This document shows positions 8,356 through 18,282 of a DNA stretch of 64,000 bases, piece by piece (the first letter of the stretch is position 1; each line of letters begins with the position of its first letter). The notes under the pieces were generated by a model. The model did not search any database, had not been told where the DNA came from, and was given only the letters and a program-made list of their open reading frames with translations. Made by a program: the position numbers and the translations under genes. Source of the stretch: Flavobacteriales bacterium. Lineage in GTDB: Bacteria > Bacteroidota > Bacteroidia > Flavobacteriales > Flavobacteriaceae. The stretch lies in contig SGZF01000001.1 in the NCBI GenBank assembly GCA_004213645.1, positions 83,062 through 147,061 of the forward strand, given 5' to 3'.

Positions 8356-9894
8356 GTGAAAAATTTAGATCAATTATTTAATAGATATAAATTAGATGGA
8401 CTAATAAATGGTTGTTCTACTGGCTCTGAATGGTTTGGGTCTGGGGATAAATTTAAAAGTATCTCACCTGTTGATGGGAAATTAATTGTTGAAATTAATG
8501 GTGGATCAAAAAAAGACTTTAATGAAATTGTTAAAGTCTCAAAGGAAGCTTTCAAAGAATTTAGAAAGATGCCAGCTCCTAAAAGAGGTGATTTAGTTAG
8601 ACAATTTGGAAATAAACTTAGAAAAGAAAAAGAACTACTTGGAACATTAGTATCATATGAAATGGGTAAGTCCTACCAGGAAGGTCTTGGAGAAGTTCAA
8701 GAGATGATTGATATATGCGATTTTGCTGTCGGACTTTCAAGACAATTACATGGGTTAACAATGCATTCGGAAAGAACAAACCACAGAATGTACGAGCAAT
8801 ATCATCCTCTTGGAATTGTCGGAATAATTTCAGCATTTAATTTTCCAGTCGCCGTTTGGAGTTGGAATGTTGCATTAGCATGGGTTTGTGGTAATGTTTC
8901 TATATGGAAGCCTAGTGAAAAAACTCCTCTTTGCAGTATTGTATGTCAAAAAATAATAGGTGAAGTTTTAAAAAAGAATAACATACCTGAGGGTGTTTCA
9001 TGTTTAATTAATGGTGATTATAAAATTGGTGAATTATTATCTACCTGCAAACATATTCCTCTTATCTCTGCTACTGGTTCGACTAGGATGGGTAAAGTTG
9101 TTGCAGAAAAAGTTGGAGCTAGACTTGGTAAAACATTGCTTGAGTTAGGAGGTAATAATGCAATTATTGTTACACCAAACGCAGATATCAAAATGACTAT
9201 AATGGGCTCTGTTTTTGGTGCAGTTGGAACGTGTGGTCAAAGATGCACTTCAACAAGACGACTCATCGTTCATGAAGAAATATACGATAATGTAAGAAGC
9301 TCATTAATAAACGCATATGATCAAATTAAAATTGGAGATCCTCTTGACTCCAATAATCATATGGGGCCGCTAATTGATAAACAAGCTGTAAAATTATATG
9401 AAAATGCAATATCTCAAGTGAATGATCAAGGCGGAAAATGGCTAGTTAAGGGAGGAATTCTTAATGGTAATGGATATAATAGTGGTTGTTATGTAAAACC
9501 TGCAATTGCTGAAGTAGATCATTCATTAAAAATTGTACATCAAGAGACATTTGCGCCAATTTTGTATTTAATTAAGTATTCAGGGGATGTTGAAAATGCA
9601 ATAGATATTCAAAATGAAGTAGATCAAGGTCTTTCTTCAGCGATAATGACAAATAATTTAGTGGATGCTGAATCATTTCTTTCTCATTGGGGAAGTGACT
9701 GTGGTATTGCTAATGTTAATATTGGCACATCTGGGGCAGAAATTGGAGGCGCATTTGGTGGAGAAAAAGAGACTGGTGGAGGAAGAGAAAGTGGATCTGA
9801 TGCATGGAAGATTTATATGAGAAGGCAGACCAATACTATTAATTTTTCATCTGAGTTACCATTAGCGCAGGGAATTAAATTTGATATAGGTTAA
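8356..9894 (+). CDS. ALDH7-family aldehyde dehydrogenase (probable aminoadipate-semialdehyde/piperideine-6-carboxylate dehydrogenase)
   Basis: It is an NAD(P)-dependent aldehyde dehydrogenase of 512 residues. The catalytic Cys297 is in GTCGQRCTSTRR and the general base Glu263 in LLELGGNN; ELGGNN together with GQRCTSTRR is characteristic of the ALDH7 (antiquitin/AmaB) group, which oxidises alpha-aminoadipate semialdehyde in lysine breakdown. The GTG at 8356 is the only sensible start, two bases after the pyk stop, and the frame is open from there. Substrate is inferred from subfamily. It is convergent with pheS, eight bases away, with no obvious terminator between. Confidence 0.88.
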   Translation: MKNLDQLFNRYKLDGLINGCSTGSEWFGSGDKFKSISPVDGKLIVEINGGSKKDFNEIVKVSKEAFKEFRKMPAPKRGDLVRQFGNKLRKEKELLGTLVSYEMGKSYQEGLGEVQEMIDICDFAVGLSRQLHGLTMHSERTNHRMYEQYHPLGIVGIISAFNFPVAVWSWNVALAWVCGNVSIWKPSEKTPLCSIVCQKIIGEVLKKNNIPEGVSCLINGDYKIGELLSTCKHIPLISATGSTRMGKVVAEKVGARLGKTLLELGGNNAIIVTPNADIKMTIMGSVFGAVGTCGQRCTSTRRLIVHEEIYDNVRSSLINAYDQIKIGDPLDSNNHMGPLIDKQAVKLYENAISQVNDQGGKWLVKGGILNGNGYNSGCYVKPAIAEVDHSLKIVHQETFAPILYLIKYSGDVENAIDIQNEVDQGLSSAIMTNNLVDAESFLSHWGSDCGIANVNIGTSGAEIGGAFGGEKETGGGRESGSDAWKIYMRRQTNTINFSSELPLAQGIKFDIG

Positions 9895-9902
9895 TAATTG
9901 AG

Positions 9903-10907
9903 TTATTTAAATTGGTTTAAAAATCTTATATCATTTTCAAAAAAAAGCCTTATATCTGGTATTTGATAAATAAGCATAGCTATTCTTTCTATACCTAAAC
10001 CAAATGCATATCCCGAATATTTTTCAGAATCTATATTACAATTTTCTAATACATTAGGGTCAACCATTCCACAGCCCATAATTTCTAACCAACCTGTTCC
10101 CTTTGTAATTCTATAGTCAGTTTCTGTCTCTAATCCCCAATAAATATCTACTTCTGCACTAGGTTCAGTAAATGGGAAAAAAGATGGTCTAAATCTGAGC
10201 TTTGATTTACCAAACATGGCTTTTGTGAAATACAGTATCATTTGTTTTAAGTCTGCAAATGAAACATTTTCATCGACATAAATTCCTTCTATTTGATGAA
10301 AAATACAGTGAGATCTCGAGGATATTGCTTCATTACGATAAACTCTTCCAGGTGAAATTATTTTTAGAGGAGGTGGATTATCTTCAAGATACCTTACTTG
10401 AACTGATGAAGTATGAGTTCTTAGAAGTATATCAGGGTCTTGCTGAATGAAAAAAGTATCTTGCATGTCTCTTGCAGGGTGATCCTTAGGAAGATTAAGA
10501 GCAGTGAAATTATGCCAATCATCCTCAATCTCGGGACCATCTGAAAGTTCAAAGCCAACTTTTGAGAATATATCTATAATTTTATTTTTAATTAAAGTTA
10601 TAGGGTGAAGTGAGCCAGAAGAAATTGGAAATCCAGGTTTTGTGTAATCTTCTAATAAAACTTTATTTGATTTCTTAATTCCTAACTTTAATTCATCATA
10701 TTTCTTTTGTGCTAGAATCTTTAATTCATTGATTTTTTTTCCAAATTCTTTTTTCTGATCTAATGGAACATTTTTAAAATCTGAGAAAAGATCATTTACT
10801 ATACCTTTTCTTCCAAGATATTTAATTTTCATTAAGTCAATCTCTTTAATGTCTTGAGAATTAAATTTACTTAAGTCTGTAATATGCTCTTTTAGTTTCT
10901 CTATCAT
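9903..10907 (-). CDS. pheS: phenylalanyl-tRNA synthetase alpha subunit
   Basis: It forms the catalytic core of the alpha2-beta2 enzyme that charges tRNA-Phe. The 334 residues include an N-terminal coiled-coil arm (about 1-85), class II motif 2 (VYRNEAISSRSHCIFHQIEG), the substrate pocket FFPFTEPSAEVDI and motif 3 AFGLGIERIAML. The partner pheT is not in the window, so the two subunits are encoded apart. It is divergent from cvpA with 70 bp between starts. Confidence 0.96.
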   Translation of the reverse strand: MIEKLKEHITDLSKFNSQDIKEIDLMKIKYLGRKGIVNDLFSDFKNVPLDQKKEFGKKINELKILAQKKYDELKLGIKKSNKVLLEDYTKPGFPISSGSLHPITLIKNKIIDIFSKVGFELSDGPEIEDDWHNFTALNLPKDHPARDMQDTFFIQQDPDILLRTHTSSVQVRYLEDNPPPLKIISPGRVYRNEAISSRSHCIFHQIEGIYVDENVSFADLKQMILYFTKAMFGKSKLRFRPSFFPFTEPSAEVDIYWGLETETDYRITKGTGWLEIMGCGMVDPNVLENCNIDSEKYSGYAFGLGIERIAMLIYQIPDIRLFFENDIRFLNQFK

Positions 10908-10958
10908 CTTAAATTTTTTAATAAAATTAAAAGTCTGTAATTATCCTTCAGTATATTG

Positions 10959-10966
10959 CAAATATA
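10959..10966 (-). promoter_or_regulatory. -7 box of the pheS promoter
   Basis: On the minus strand this reads TATATTTG, matching TAnnTTTG, about 52 bp before the pheS ATG. No TTG is found at the expected -33 position, so support is partial. Confidence 0.35.
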
Positions 10967-10977
10967 AATTAAGTTTT

Positions 10978-11475
10978 ATGAATTTAATTGATTTATCAAT
11001 AATTGCAATATTAGGCTTCGGAATTATTAGAGGTTATCTAAAAGGTTTAATAATAGAAATATCAGGCTTCTTTGGAATTTTTGTATCCTTTTTTATTGCT
11101 GGTAATATTGATACTTTTATTTCTCAACAGATAATTAAATATATCGACTTAAATCTTGATTTAATAAACACAATCTCATTTATTATAATCTTTGTTTCTT
11201 GTTATTTAATTATTATTTTTATTGCTAGAGGATTCACAAAATTAGCTAAGATTGTATATCTAGGTCTTTTAAATAGTCTAATGGGTGGTCTTTTTGGAGG
11301 ATTAAAGTTTCTATTAATTTTACTAATAATTGTAAAAATTGTTTTTTCGCTTAATCTTCTATCAGTTGATTTAATCAGTGAATCATCATTAATTATCCAA
11401 TTACATATACTTTCTGAAATACTTTTTGAGTCTTTTGAAATTACTGGAGAAATCTATCAAGATAACTTAATCTAA
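10978..11475 (+). CDS. CvpA-family membrane protein
   Basis: This is a 165-residue inner-membrane protein with about four hydrophobic segments (near 4-22, 28-46, 62-84 and 98-120). The start MNLIDLSIIAILGFGIIRGYLKG is the usual CvpA/colicin V production opening with its helix-breaking glycines. CvpA proteins are linked to envelope stress and colicin V export, but the mechanism is unknown. The gene is divergent from pheS, and its last 9 bp overlap the end of batE on the other strand. Confidence 0.85.
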   Translation: MNLIDLSIIAILGFGIIRGYLKGLIIEISGFFGIFVSFFIAGNIDTFISQQIIKYIDLNLDLINTISFIIIFVSCYLIIIFIARGFTKLAKIVYLGLLNSLMGGLFGGLKFLLILLIIVKIVFSLNLLSVDLISESSLIIQLHILSEILFESFEITGEIYQDNLI

Positions 11476-12210
11476 CACTTTAATGCCTGAAAACTTAATC
11501 CACCCAAGTGTGCCATTTTCAAGTTGAATACTTACCCAATCTTCAATCATATCTATTTGCTTAACTTTTGTTCCTTCATGAAGAAGAAATTTTAATTCAG
11601 ATATTTTATTAGGCTCAGACCAAACTTCAATCTCTTTATCATAAATAATTGCATATTTAGTATTATTTAGTTCTTTTTTTTCAAAATTTAAATATAGTAG
11701 TAAAGAGGAAAAGATTAAAAAGACTATTGATAAGCTAAAAAACAATCTTTTAAATTTGGGATCTTTTAACAGGAGATATAAAACGAATGCTGAACACAAA
11801 GACCAGATTATGATGATAAATAAAATAGACCATCCTCTCTCTGTAAAAACATCTAAGAAAATTAATTTAAAATTTTGTATTTGAGTAACTGGTAATCTTT
11901 CAATTTTATCTATTCTGAGGTTTTGGGCAAATATAAGATTTGTTGAAATATCTTTATCATTTGGGGATAAAGCTTTAGCTTTTTCATAATAATAATTGCT
12001 TTCAGGAATGTTATTTAGTTTATAGTATGTATTTCCTAGGTTAAAATATAATTCAGCACTTTCAAACCCTAAGTCTATAATATTTTGATAACCATTAACT
12101 GCGTTTTGATACTTTCCATTAGTGTAATATTCATTTGATTCCTGAAAGATGGTATTAATATCTTGGCTGTCTGATAAAATTGTCACTAATATTAAAACAA
12201 ATAGCTTCAT
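11467..12210 (-). CDS. batE: BatE: TPR plus SH3-like membrane protein
   Basis: This is the last gene of the Bat operon, with 247 residues. Order: N-terminal signal peptide, two or three TPR repeats (about 20-100; YFNLGNTYYKLNNIPESNYY), transmembrane helices near 128-148 and 153-172, and a bacterial SH3-like domain at the C-terminus (about 183-245, with WVSIQLENGTLGWIKF). That matches BatE of Bacteroidota. Bat proteins are associated with oxygen tolerance and envelope integrity; their biochemistry is unsettled. Its end overlaps cvpA by 9 bp. Confidence 0.88.
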   Translation of the reverse strand: MKLFVLILVTILSDSQDINTIFQESNEYYTNGKYQNAVNGYQNIIDLGFESAELYFNLGNTYYKLNNIPESNYYYEKAKALSPNDKDISTNLIFAQNLRIDKIERLPVTQIQNFKLIFLDVFTERGWSILFIIIIWSLCSAFVLYLLLKDPKFKRLFFSLSIVFLIFSSLLLYLNFEKKELNNTKYAIIYDKEIEVWSEPNKISELKFLLHEGTKVKQIDMIEDWVSIQLENGTLGWIKFSGIKVLD

Positions 12211-12213
12211 AAT

Positions 12214-13950
12214 TTAGCTTTTTAAAATTGTATTAATTACTTCTTTTGCACTTTCTAAATCGTTATTCATAACGGTATCTGATGATTTAGAAAATTTAGC
12301 TTTTTCACAATTTTCAATTAGACTGATTATTAATGATATAGTTTCTTTAGAAAATCCTTTTTCCTGAGTAATTTCTTTAATTTTTTCCTTGTTAAGACTT
12401 TCCATTCTAACTGAAGACTTAAGCATTAAACTACTAATAATACATTTTTCAATTATATCATAAAATAAATCCTTGTCTCCAAGAGATGATAGAGCAGTTT
12501 CTAGCATTTTTTTTATTTTCCTTTCTTCAGCTTTAATTGATTCAGAATAAGACTGTTTTCTTTTTTTTCTATAAGCGCTTAAAGCAATTATAGCTAGAGA
12601 TAAAATAAATGGAGATGAAGCAAGGATATAGAAAAATTGAGATTCAAAAAATATATCTCTATTAGCTGGCTTGAGGTTCCCTTTCAACTTAATAAACCTA
12701 AATGAATCATCAGAAGTTATAACATTTGAATTATCATTTGAAATAGAATTACCTATAGTTGGGCCATCATAAACATCTACTGTTAATCTGGGAGACTTTA
12801 ATACTTTATATTGTTCCGTATTAGGATCAAAGTATGAAAACTCAACTTCTTCAATTGGAAAATTTCCCTGAAACTTTGGAATTATAGTAAAAGACTTAGA
12901 AACAGACCCATTCATACCTGATAAATTTGTATTAATAAGTTCTTCTCTTTCCGGGTCAAAAAGTTCCATAGAATTCGGGACTAAGATGTTCGGTAAATCA
13001 AATAATTTTAGATTACCATTACCATTAACTTTGAGTTCAGCCGTAAATGATTCAGTAGCTCGCAATGAACTTTTGTTTAAAATTACATCAAAGTCAAATT
13101 GACCAACTGCTCCAGTAAAGCTGTCGGGTTTGCCTGCTCTGGGCAAATCCTTAACATTAATTTTTCTCATTCCAGTTGAAATAAATTGAGAAGTTCGATC
13201 ATAAATAACATTTCCAAAAAAGTCTCGTTTATCAGTTGGAACATCTAAAACTAAGTTTAATGATAAGGGAGATATTTCAAGCTCTCCTGATTTTTGAGGA
13301 TAAAGTACCACTTTCCTCCACTCAACGACATTATAATCTTGACCTCTGTAAATTTCTCTTTGAACTTTTAGCTGGGGTATCTTTATTGTTTGACTCCAAA
13401 AGTCTTTATAATTAGGAGTCTCATTTTCTCTTGCGTCAGAAATATTAATTGGAGCTTTGTAATATAGTTTATATATAACTGTGATTGGCTCATTTAAATA
13501 TGGTGAGCCTTTTGAAACTAGCGCACGAAGCTCAATATCATCATCATTGTAATATTGTGTGACTGAATCTGATGGCTGATTAACTGAATCTGTTATAAAA
13601 ACTTCCAATGGAAGAGACTTATATATTTCCCCTTCAATCTCTATAGACGCTTGAGTAATCTTTAAATTTCCCTTTTTAAGAGGTTTTAAAAAATAGGAAT
13701 ATGTTTTTGAAAAGCTTCTTTCTCCATTTACATATGAAGTTTTTATTGACTGATTTGGACCTCCTATAACCTGAAAGTTTTCAAAATTTGGTGGTGAAAA
13801 GTTATCTCCATTTTGATTCATAACAAAGTCTACTCTTAATCTTTCATTGAGACCCAGTTTAGATTTACTTACTGATGCGTCAAATTTAACCTGCGAAGAC
13901 AGAATTAATGAATTAAGTAAAAGAAATAATATGTAAAATTTTTTTACCAA
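12214..13950 (-). CDS. batD: BatD: oxygen-tolerance membrane protein
   Basis: It has 578 residues with a Sec signal peptide (about 1-20), a long periplasmic beta-rich region of BatD repeats (about 22-430), one transmembrane helix near 437-458, and a basic cytoplasmic tail of about 115 residues. LRVDFVMNQNGDNFSPPNFENF is the typical BatD opening. It lies between batC (7 bp overlap) and batE, the standard order. It probably works with the BatA/BatB von Willebrand proteins at the inner membrane. Confidence 0.9.
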   Translation of the reverse strand: MVKKFYILFLLLNSLILSSQVKFDASVSKSKLGLNERLRVDFVMNQNGDNFSPPNFENFQVIGGPNQSIKTSYVNGERSFSKTYSYFLKPLKKGNLKITQASIEIEGEIYKSLPLEVFITDSVNQPSDSVTQYYNDDDIELRALVSKGSPYLNEPITVIYKLYYKAPINISDARENETPNYKDFWSQTIKIPQLKVQREIYRGQDYNVVEWRKVVLYPQKSGELEISPLSLNLVLDVPTDKRDFFGNVIYDRTSQFISTGMRKINVKDLPRAGKPDSFTGAVGQFDFDVILNKSSLRATESFTAELKVNGNGNLKLFDLPNILVPNSMELFDPEREELINTNLSGMNGSVSKSFTIIPKFQGNFPIEEVEFSYFDPNTEQYKVLKSPRLTVDVYDGPTIGNSISNDNSNVITSDDSFRFIKLKGNLKPANRDIFFESQFFYILASSPFILSLAIIALSAYRKKRKQSYSESIKAEERKIKKMLETALSSLGDKDLFYDIIEKCIISSLMLKSSVRMESLNKEKIKEITQEKGFSKETISLIISLIENCEKAKFSKSSDTVMNNDLESAKEVINTILKS

Positions 13951-14681
13951 TCTTTTTCAGCTTTTTTTGTTGTTTGAACTTTTTTCTTTCCAGATTTAAG
14001 TTTTTCATTTAAATCTTTTTCTATATTATTTACAGCTTCAAGAAGATTTTCCATTTGTTGTTTTGAAAGTCCTCCTCCTTGATCATCTTCTTTTTTGTCA
14101 TCCTTTTCTTTGGGTTTTTCCTTTTCTGATTCAGAGTTTTTATCACTAGCTTGATCTTGATCTTCATTTTCTTTTTGATCGTCTGATTTATCTTTCTTTT
14201 CCTCCTCTGAATCATCCTTGTCTTTGGAATTTTGTCTTTTGTCACCTTCAAGAAACTTTTTGGCTAATGCATAATTATATCTAGTTTCTTCATCCTCAGA
14301 GTTATTTCTCAGTGCATTTTTGTATGCATCAACTGCTTGAGCATAGTCCTTTTTCTTCATATACGTGTTTCCTAAATTATGAAAAGCAGAATGTTTTTCA
14401 TGATCAATTTCGGAAATTTTTTGTGTTTTGAAATACTCTTGAATTGCTTCGTCATAGTTTTTATTTTTGAATAACAGATTTCCTAAATTATGAGATGCTT
14501 CAGACTGTGTTTTACCCTTTGAAATAGCTTTCCTATATTCAACTTCTGCTTGAGTATAATTTTCACTATTAGAGTTTTTATTTCCAGAATTAACAAAATT
14601 GTTTGGATCACTTTGACTGTAAGTTGATATAGTTAATATTAAAAAAATGAATTGTATTAATTTTCTATTTTTCATTTTCAT
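13944..14681 (-). CDS. batC: BatC: TPR protein with charged tail
   Basis: It has a signal peptide (1-22) and three TPR repeats (about 38-140; SEASHNLGNLLFKNKNYDEA, HNLGNTYMKKKDYAQAVDAY). A low-complexity Lys/Glu/Asp-rich stretch follows (about 143-202), then a glycine cluster and a short helical end. TPRs suggest a scaffold for the other Bat proteins. Its 3' end overlaps batD by 7 bp and its 5' end overlaps batB by 17 bp, so translation is tightly coupled. The 73-residue ORF inside the charged stretch is a shadow. Confidence 0.88.
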   Translation of the reverse strand: MKMKNRKLIQFIFLILTISTYSQSDPNNFVNSGNKNSNSENYTQAEVEYRKAISKGKTQSEASHNLGNLLFKNKNYDEAIQEYFKTQKISEIDHEKHSAFHNLGNTYMKKKDYAQAVDAYKNALRNNSEDEETRYNYALAKKFLEGDKRQNSKDKDDSEEEKKDKSDDQKENEDQDQASDKNSESEKEKPKEKDDKKEDDQGGGLSKQQMENLLEAVNNIEKDLNEKLKSGKKKVQTTKKAEKDW

Positions 14682-15705
14682 TAAAGAGGTTTAAATTCTG
14701 TATCCAGCTTGTTTTTGTTTGAAATATAAAAATATCAGAGATTATACACAACAATGATAAAATTAAAAATACTTGAAATTGTTGTTTATACTCAACAAAC
14801 TGTGAAGTTTCAAATTCTGATTTATCTATTTTTTCTAGTGTTGTTTTTACAATATTTAAAGCTTCTTCTGTGCTATTTCCATCGACATACTCACCTTTAG
14901 ACGAATTAGCTATTTTATTTAAAATAGTACTGTTCCTTTTAGTAATGACTACCTCACCATTACTATCTTTTTTGTAAGAATCAACTCTTCCATCAATTTT
15001 TATTGGAATTGTTGTGCCTGAATCTTGTCCAACTCCTACTGTAATAAGATTAATATTATTTTCAGAGATTAAGTTTAAAAGAGCATCAGGAATATCATCA
15101 TGATCTTCCCCATCAGAAATAAGAATTAAAACTCTATTTGTTTCAGAATTTTTATCAAAGAAATTTACTGATAAATTTAATGCTGCATCTATTGAGGTTC
15201 CTTGAGAAGATAACATATTAGTATCTATTATTTGTAAAAAATTTTTTACTGAAGCAAAATCGGTAGTAAGAGGAACCTGTGGAATAGCCTGAGCAGCATA
15301 TGCAACAATACCTACCCTGTCACTACTTAATGAGTTAATTATTTCTGAGATAATTCTTTTTGATCTCAAAAGTCTATTTGGAGCTACATCTTCAGCTAAC
15401 ATACTCTTTGAAACATCTATTGCAAATACAATATCAACTCCCTCTCTATTAATGGATTTTAATTCTGTACCTATCTTTGGATTTGCTAATGCAACAATAA
15501 GAAATAAAATTGCAAACGATTCCAATACTAATTTTAAATTAAGTTTAAAATTTGATCTGTTAGGGCTAATATGATTTAGTAATTCTGTATCTGAATAGGA
15601 TTTCTGTACTTTTTTTCTCCACGACATATATAGTAAATTAATGATAATCAATATTGGAATTAATATTGCTAAATAAAGGAAGTTAGGACTGTCAAATAAA
15701 TACAT
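14665..15705 (-). CDS. batB: BatB: von Willebrand factor A membrane protein
   Basis: It has 346 residues: transmembrane helices near 8-26 and 58-77, a VWA domain (about 90-280) with an intact metal site (DVSKSM, Asp97-Ser99-Ser101), and a C-terminal helix near 312-330. VWA proteins bind partners through Mg2+ at this site. It is one of the paired Bat VWA proteins, a single-base overlap after batA, and probably partners BatA and the MoxR ATPase. Confidence 0.92.
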   Translation of the reverse strand: MYLFDSPNFLYLAILIPILIIINLLYMSWRKKVQKSYSDTELLNHISPNRSNFKLNLKLVLESFAILFLIVALANPKIGTELKSINREGVDIVFAIDVSKSMLAEDVAPNRLLRSKRIISEIINSLSSDRVGIVAYAAQAIPQVPLTTDFASVKNFLQIIDTNMLSSQGTSIDAALNLSVNFFDKNSETNRVLILISDGEDHDDIPDALLNLISENNINLITVGVGQDSGTTIPIKIDGRVDSYKKDSNGEVVITKRNSTILNKIANSSKGEYVDGNSTEEALNIVKTTLEKIDKSEFETSQFVEYKQQFQVFLILSLLCIISDIFIFQTKTSWIQNLNLFNENEK

Positions 15706-16709
15706 TATATAAAACTTCTAAATATTAATTTTCTAGTAATTATTTCTAATAGAAATAGAATAAACCCAATTAAAACAAAGGATCTATATTTTTCAGAAAT
15801 ATTTGTAAATATAGTTTCTGTTATCTCAGTCTTTTCTAATTTATTAATTTCATCATAAATATTTTGCAACTCAAGATTATCTGTAGCTCTAAAATACCTT
15901 CCTGAAGTTTTTTCAGAAATATAATTAAGAAGATCCTCATCAATTTCTACTTTCGTTAATGCAAATTGAAAATCCCCGTTAGGGAGAATAGATACTGGAG
16001 CTAAAGCTCTACCATTTGTTCCAAGACCAATTGTATATGTTTTAATTTCATATTCAGCAGCTAATTCAGCTGCAATTCTTGGATCAATAAATCCAGAATT
16101 ATTTACACCATCTGTCAGAAGTATTATAACTTTACTTTTAGCAGTACTTTCCTTCAACCTATTAACTGCTGTAGTTAAACCCATCCCTATTGCAGTTCCA
16201 TCCTCTAGGAGTGACTCGTAATTTATATCTGATAAAGATTGCTTTAAAATTAACTTATCTGTTGTAACTGGAGTCTTTGTATAGCTTTCTGCCGCATATA
16301 CAACAAGCCCTATTCTATCATTAGGTCTATCATCTATAAAATTAGATGCAACACTCTTTAATGCAGATAGTCTGTCTGGCTTAAGATCTTTGGAAAGCAT
16401 ACTTGATGAAATATCTATAACCATAACAATATCTATACCTCTAGATGATTTTATCCTTTTTGAGGTTGACTCTGATTGAGGCCTTGAAAGAGCTATCACT
16501 ATAAATATTATTGCCAGAATTCTTAATATATAAAGAATAGGTCTTAACCTTGAAATTAATGATCTATTAAATTTAAGTAAGGATAATGATGAATATCTTA
16601 AAGTGGCTTGGGTTAATTTTCCATATTTATACCAAAATAAAATAGTAAATGGGATTATAATAAAAATTATAAGATACCCAGGGTCCGCTAAATATAAATC
16701 TTTAAACAT
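15705..16709 (-). CDS. batA: BatA: von Willebrand factor A membrane protein
   Basis: This is a 334-residue paralogue of BatB: helices near 11-27 and 57-75, VWA domain (about 91-285) with an intact MIDAS motif DISSSM (Asp99-Ser101-Ser103), and a C-terminal helix near 310-326. Both ends share one base with their neighbours, a sign of tight operon packing. Role inferred from family: with BatB it forms the adaptor pair of the MoxR/Bat system. Confidence 0.92.
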   Translation of the reverse strand: MFKDLYLADPGYLIIFIIIPFTILFWYKYGKLTQATLRYSSLSLLKFNRSLISRLRPILYILRILAIIFIVIALSRPQSESTSKRIKSSRGIDIVMVIDISSSMLSKDLKPDRLSALKSVASNFIDDRPNDRIGLVVYAAESYTKTPVTTDKLILKQSLSDINYESLLEDGTAIGMGLTTAVNRLKESTAKSKVIILLTDGVNNSGFIDPRIAAELAAEYEIKTYTIGLGTNGRALAPVSILPNGDFQFALTKVEIDEDLLNYISEKTSGRYFRATDNLELQNIYDEINKLEKTEITETIFTNISEKYRSFVLIGFILFLLEIITRKLIFRSFI

Positions 16710-18280
16710 TATAATTCCTTTATGATATCAAAACTTTCTAAAATTCTTGTTTCTATTTCTCCTGCATATCTATCATCATCTCGATATACTATTATAAGTT
16801 TAATTGTCTTTTTTTCATAGGGGAGAATAATTGATGTAAAAATTGACCTATGCAAATCATTGTTTATTTCAATATCTAAACTACCAAAAAGTCTTAAACC
16901 TTTATCTCCAGATTTTATTGTAAACTGATCATCTTTCACTAGAATATTTTTAGATCCTAAATTTTGAAATTGAGTTATAAGTTCATTTTTTAAAATATCT
17001 AAGTTTAAAGGTGTTTCATCCTTAACAACATTCTTAAAATCAAGTGATAGATAAAAAGAGTCATCAAAGTCTCCTAATACAAATTTCTTGTCTTCAATAC
17101 TGTCGTTAATTCTCTCTAGAATATTCGGGGTATTCAATTGAACAGGGGGAGAACCGTATTGACTTATGTACCAATCCTTTCCCAGCAACTTCTTTGTGGG
17201 ATTCAATAATAAGGTGTCTCTTACAGGGTAATATCCAAATATTAGAGTAGATATAATAATTAATGACGATATTAAGACAAATGCATATTTTAAAAAATTT
17301 AAAATATTTTCTGTTAAATTGAGATTTTTATCTTTAGTCTCCGGTTCTTCAACTAAACTATATTTTTCTTTGTAAATTCTTTCAGTGGCATCAATAAAGT
17401 TCTTTATGGTCGATAGATCATTATTAACATCATTCTTTGTGGGTAGAGACTTTGCAAACTTGATTAAATCTGATTTTGTAAAAAGATTTTCGAGTTTACT
17501 GATTTCTTTTTTTTCAAAATTATAATTTCCACTATCCTTTAGCATATTTATTCGCAAAATAAGCTCTTGAGATGTGCTTTCCATGGCTGGAATATTAACT
17601 TGAGATTCTAAATATTCTCTAAAAATGTCAATTAAAATTGTGTAGTACTCTTTAAACTCAATTTGAGAGTTAGGATCATAAGTGTCAAGGTGACTTAATT
17701 TTTCAATTGCAATTTCATGTAATGACTTTATGTTTTCCTTAGAATTATTGTTCTTGTTTATTAGATTATATCTGTAGAACGAATAGGCTGTAACTATAAG
17801 AAAGAAAACTATTATAATATTAAATAATAAATTTTGATAATTTCTTTTAACAGGAATTAAAGGCTTTATATCATATAGATTTTGCTTAAGAGTATCTACT
17901 TCAACATCATTAATAATTACCAACAGTGAATCACTAAATTTAATAGTTTGGTCAAAGAATATTTTTTGAGGAGGGATCCAATATTCTCCTGGCTCAAAAT
18001 TAATTAATGAATATTTTTTTAAAATTGTGGATGATTCATTTATTGTATCGGTTGAATAGACATTTAGTAACTCAAAGGGCATGAAGTTTGGATTCTCGTC
18101 AAAACCTATATTATATTGATTTTTAGAAACAATCTCAATCTGAAATTTAATCTCCTGACCAATTTTAAATTGCGTACTGTCTGTAACAGTTTTTATTTCA
18201 ATATTTGGATCAAAAGATGCTGATTGAGCAACTAAAAAAGTAGAAAATACTGAACAAAAAAACAATACTGTTTTCTTCAT
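16709..18280 (-). CDS. BatD-like membrane protein with an extra C-terminal domain
   Basis: It has 523 residues. Layout: Sec signal peptide (1-19), periplasmic BatD-like beta domain (about 22-125), transmembrane helix 151-170, a mostly helical cytoplasmic segment (171-330) with a DUF4381-like feel (FKEYYTILIDIFREYLESQ), a second helix 332-350, and a C-terminal domain of about 170 residues. That last part ends in a beta-rich stretch with ILESFDIIKEL, reminiscent of PsbP/DcrB-type folds, though this is only a resemblance. Its place between DUF58 and batA fits the extra Bat-operon protein of Bacteroidota. Function unknown. Confidence 0.7.
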   Translation of the reverse strand: MKKTVLFFCSVFSTFLVAQSASFDPNIEIKTVTDSTQFKIGQEIKFQIEIVSKNQYNIGFDENPNFMPFELLNVYSTDTINESSTILKKYSLINFEPGEYWIPPQKIFFDQTIKFSDSLLVIINDVEVDTLKQNLYDIKPLIPVKRNYQNLLFNIIIVFFLIVTAYSFYRYNLINKNNNSKENIKSLHEIAIEKLSHLDTYDPNSQIEFKEYYTILIDIFREYLESQVNIPAMESTSQELILRINMLKDSGNYNFEKKEISKLENLFTKSDLIKFAKSLPTKNDVNNDLSTIKNFIDATERIYKEKYSLVEEPETKDKNLNLTENILNFLKYAFVLISSLIIISTLIFGYYPVRDTLLLNPTKKLLGKDWYISQYGSPPVQLNTPNILERINDSIEDKKFVLGDFDDSFYLSLDFKNVVKDETPLNLDILKNELITQFQNLGSKNILVKDDQFTIKSGDKGLRLFGSLDIEINNDLHRSIFTSIILPYEKKTIKLIIVYRDDDRYAGEIETRILESFDIIKEL

Positions 18281-18282
18281 CT

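Noticed and set aside
14030-14251. 73-residue Lys-rich ORF within batC
   Set aside because: Alternate frame of the low-complexity charged tail of BatC; composition is an artefact of the repeat-like DNA.
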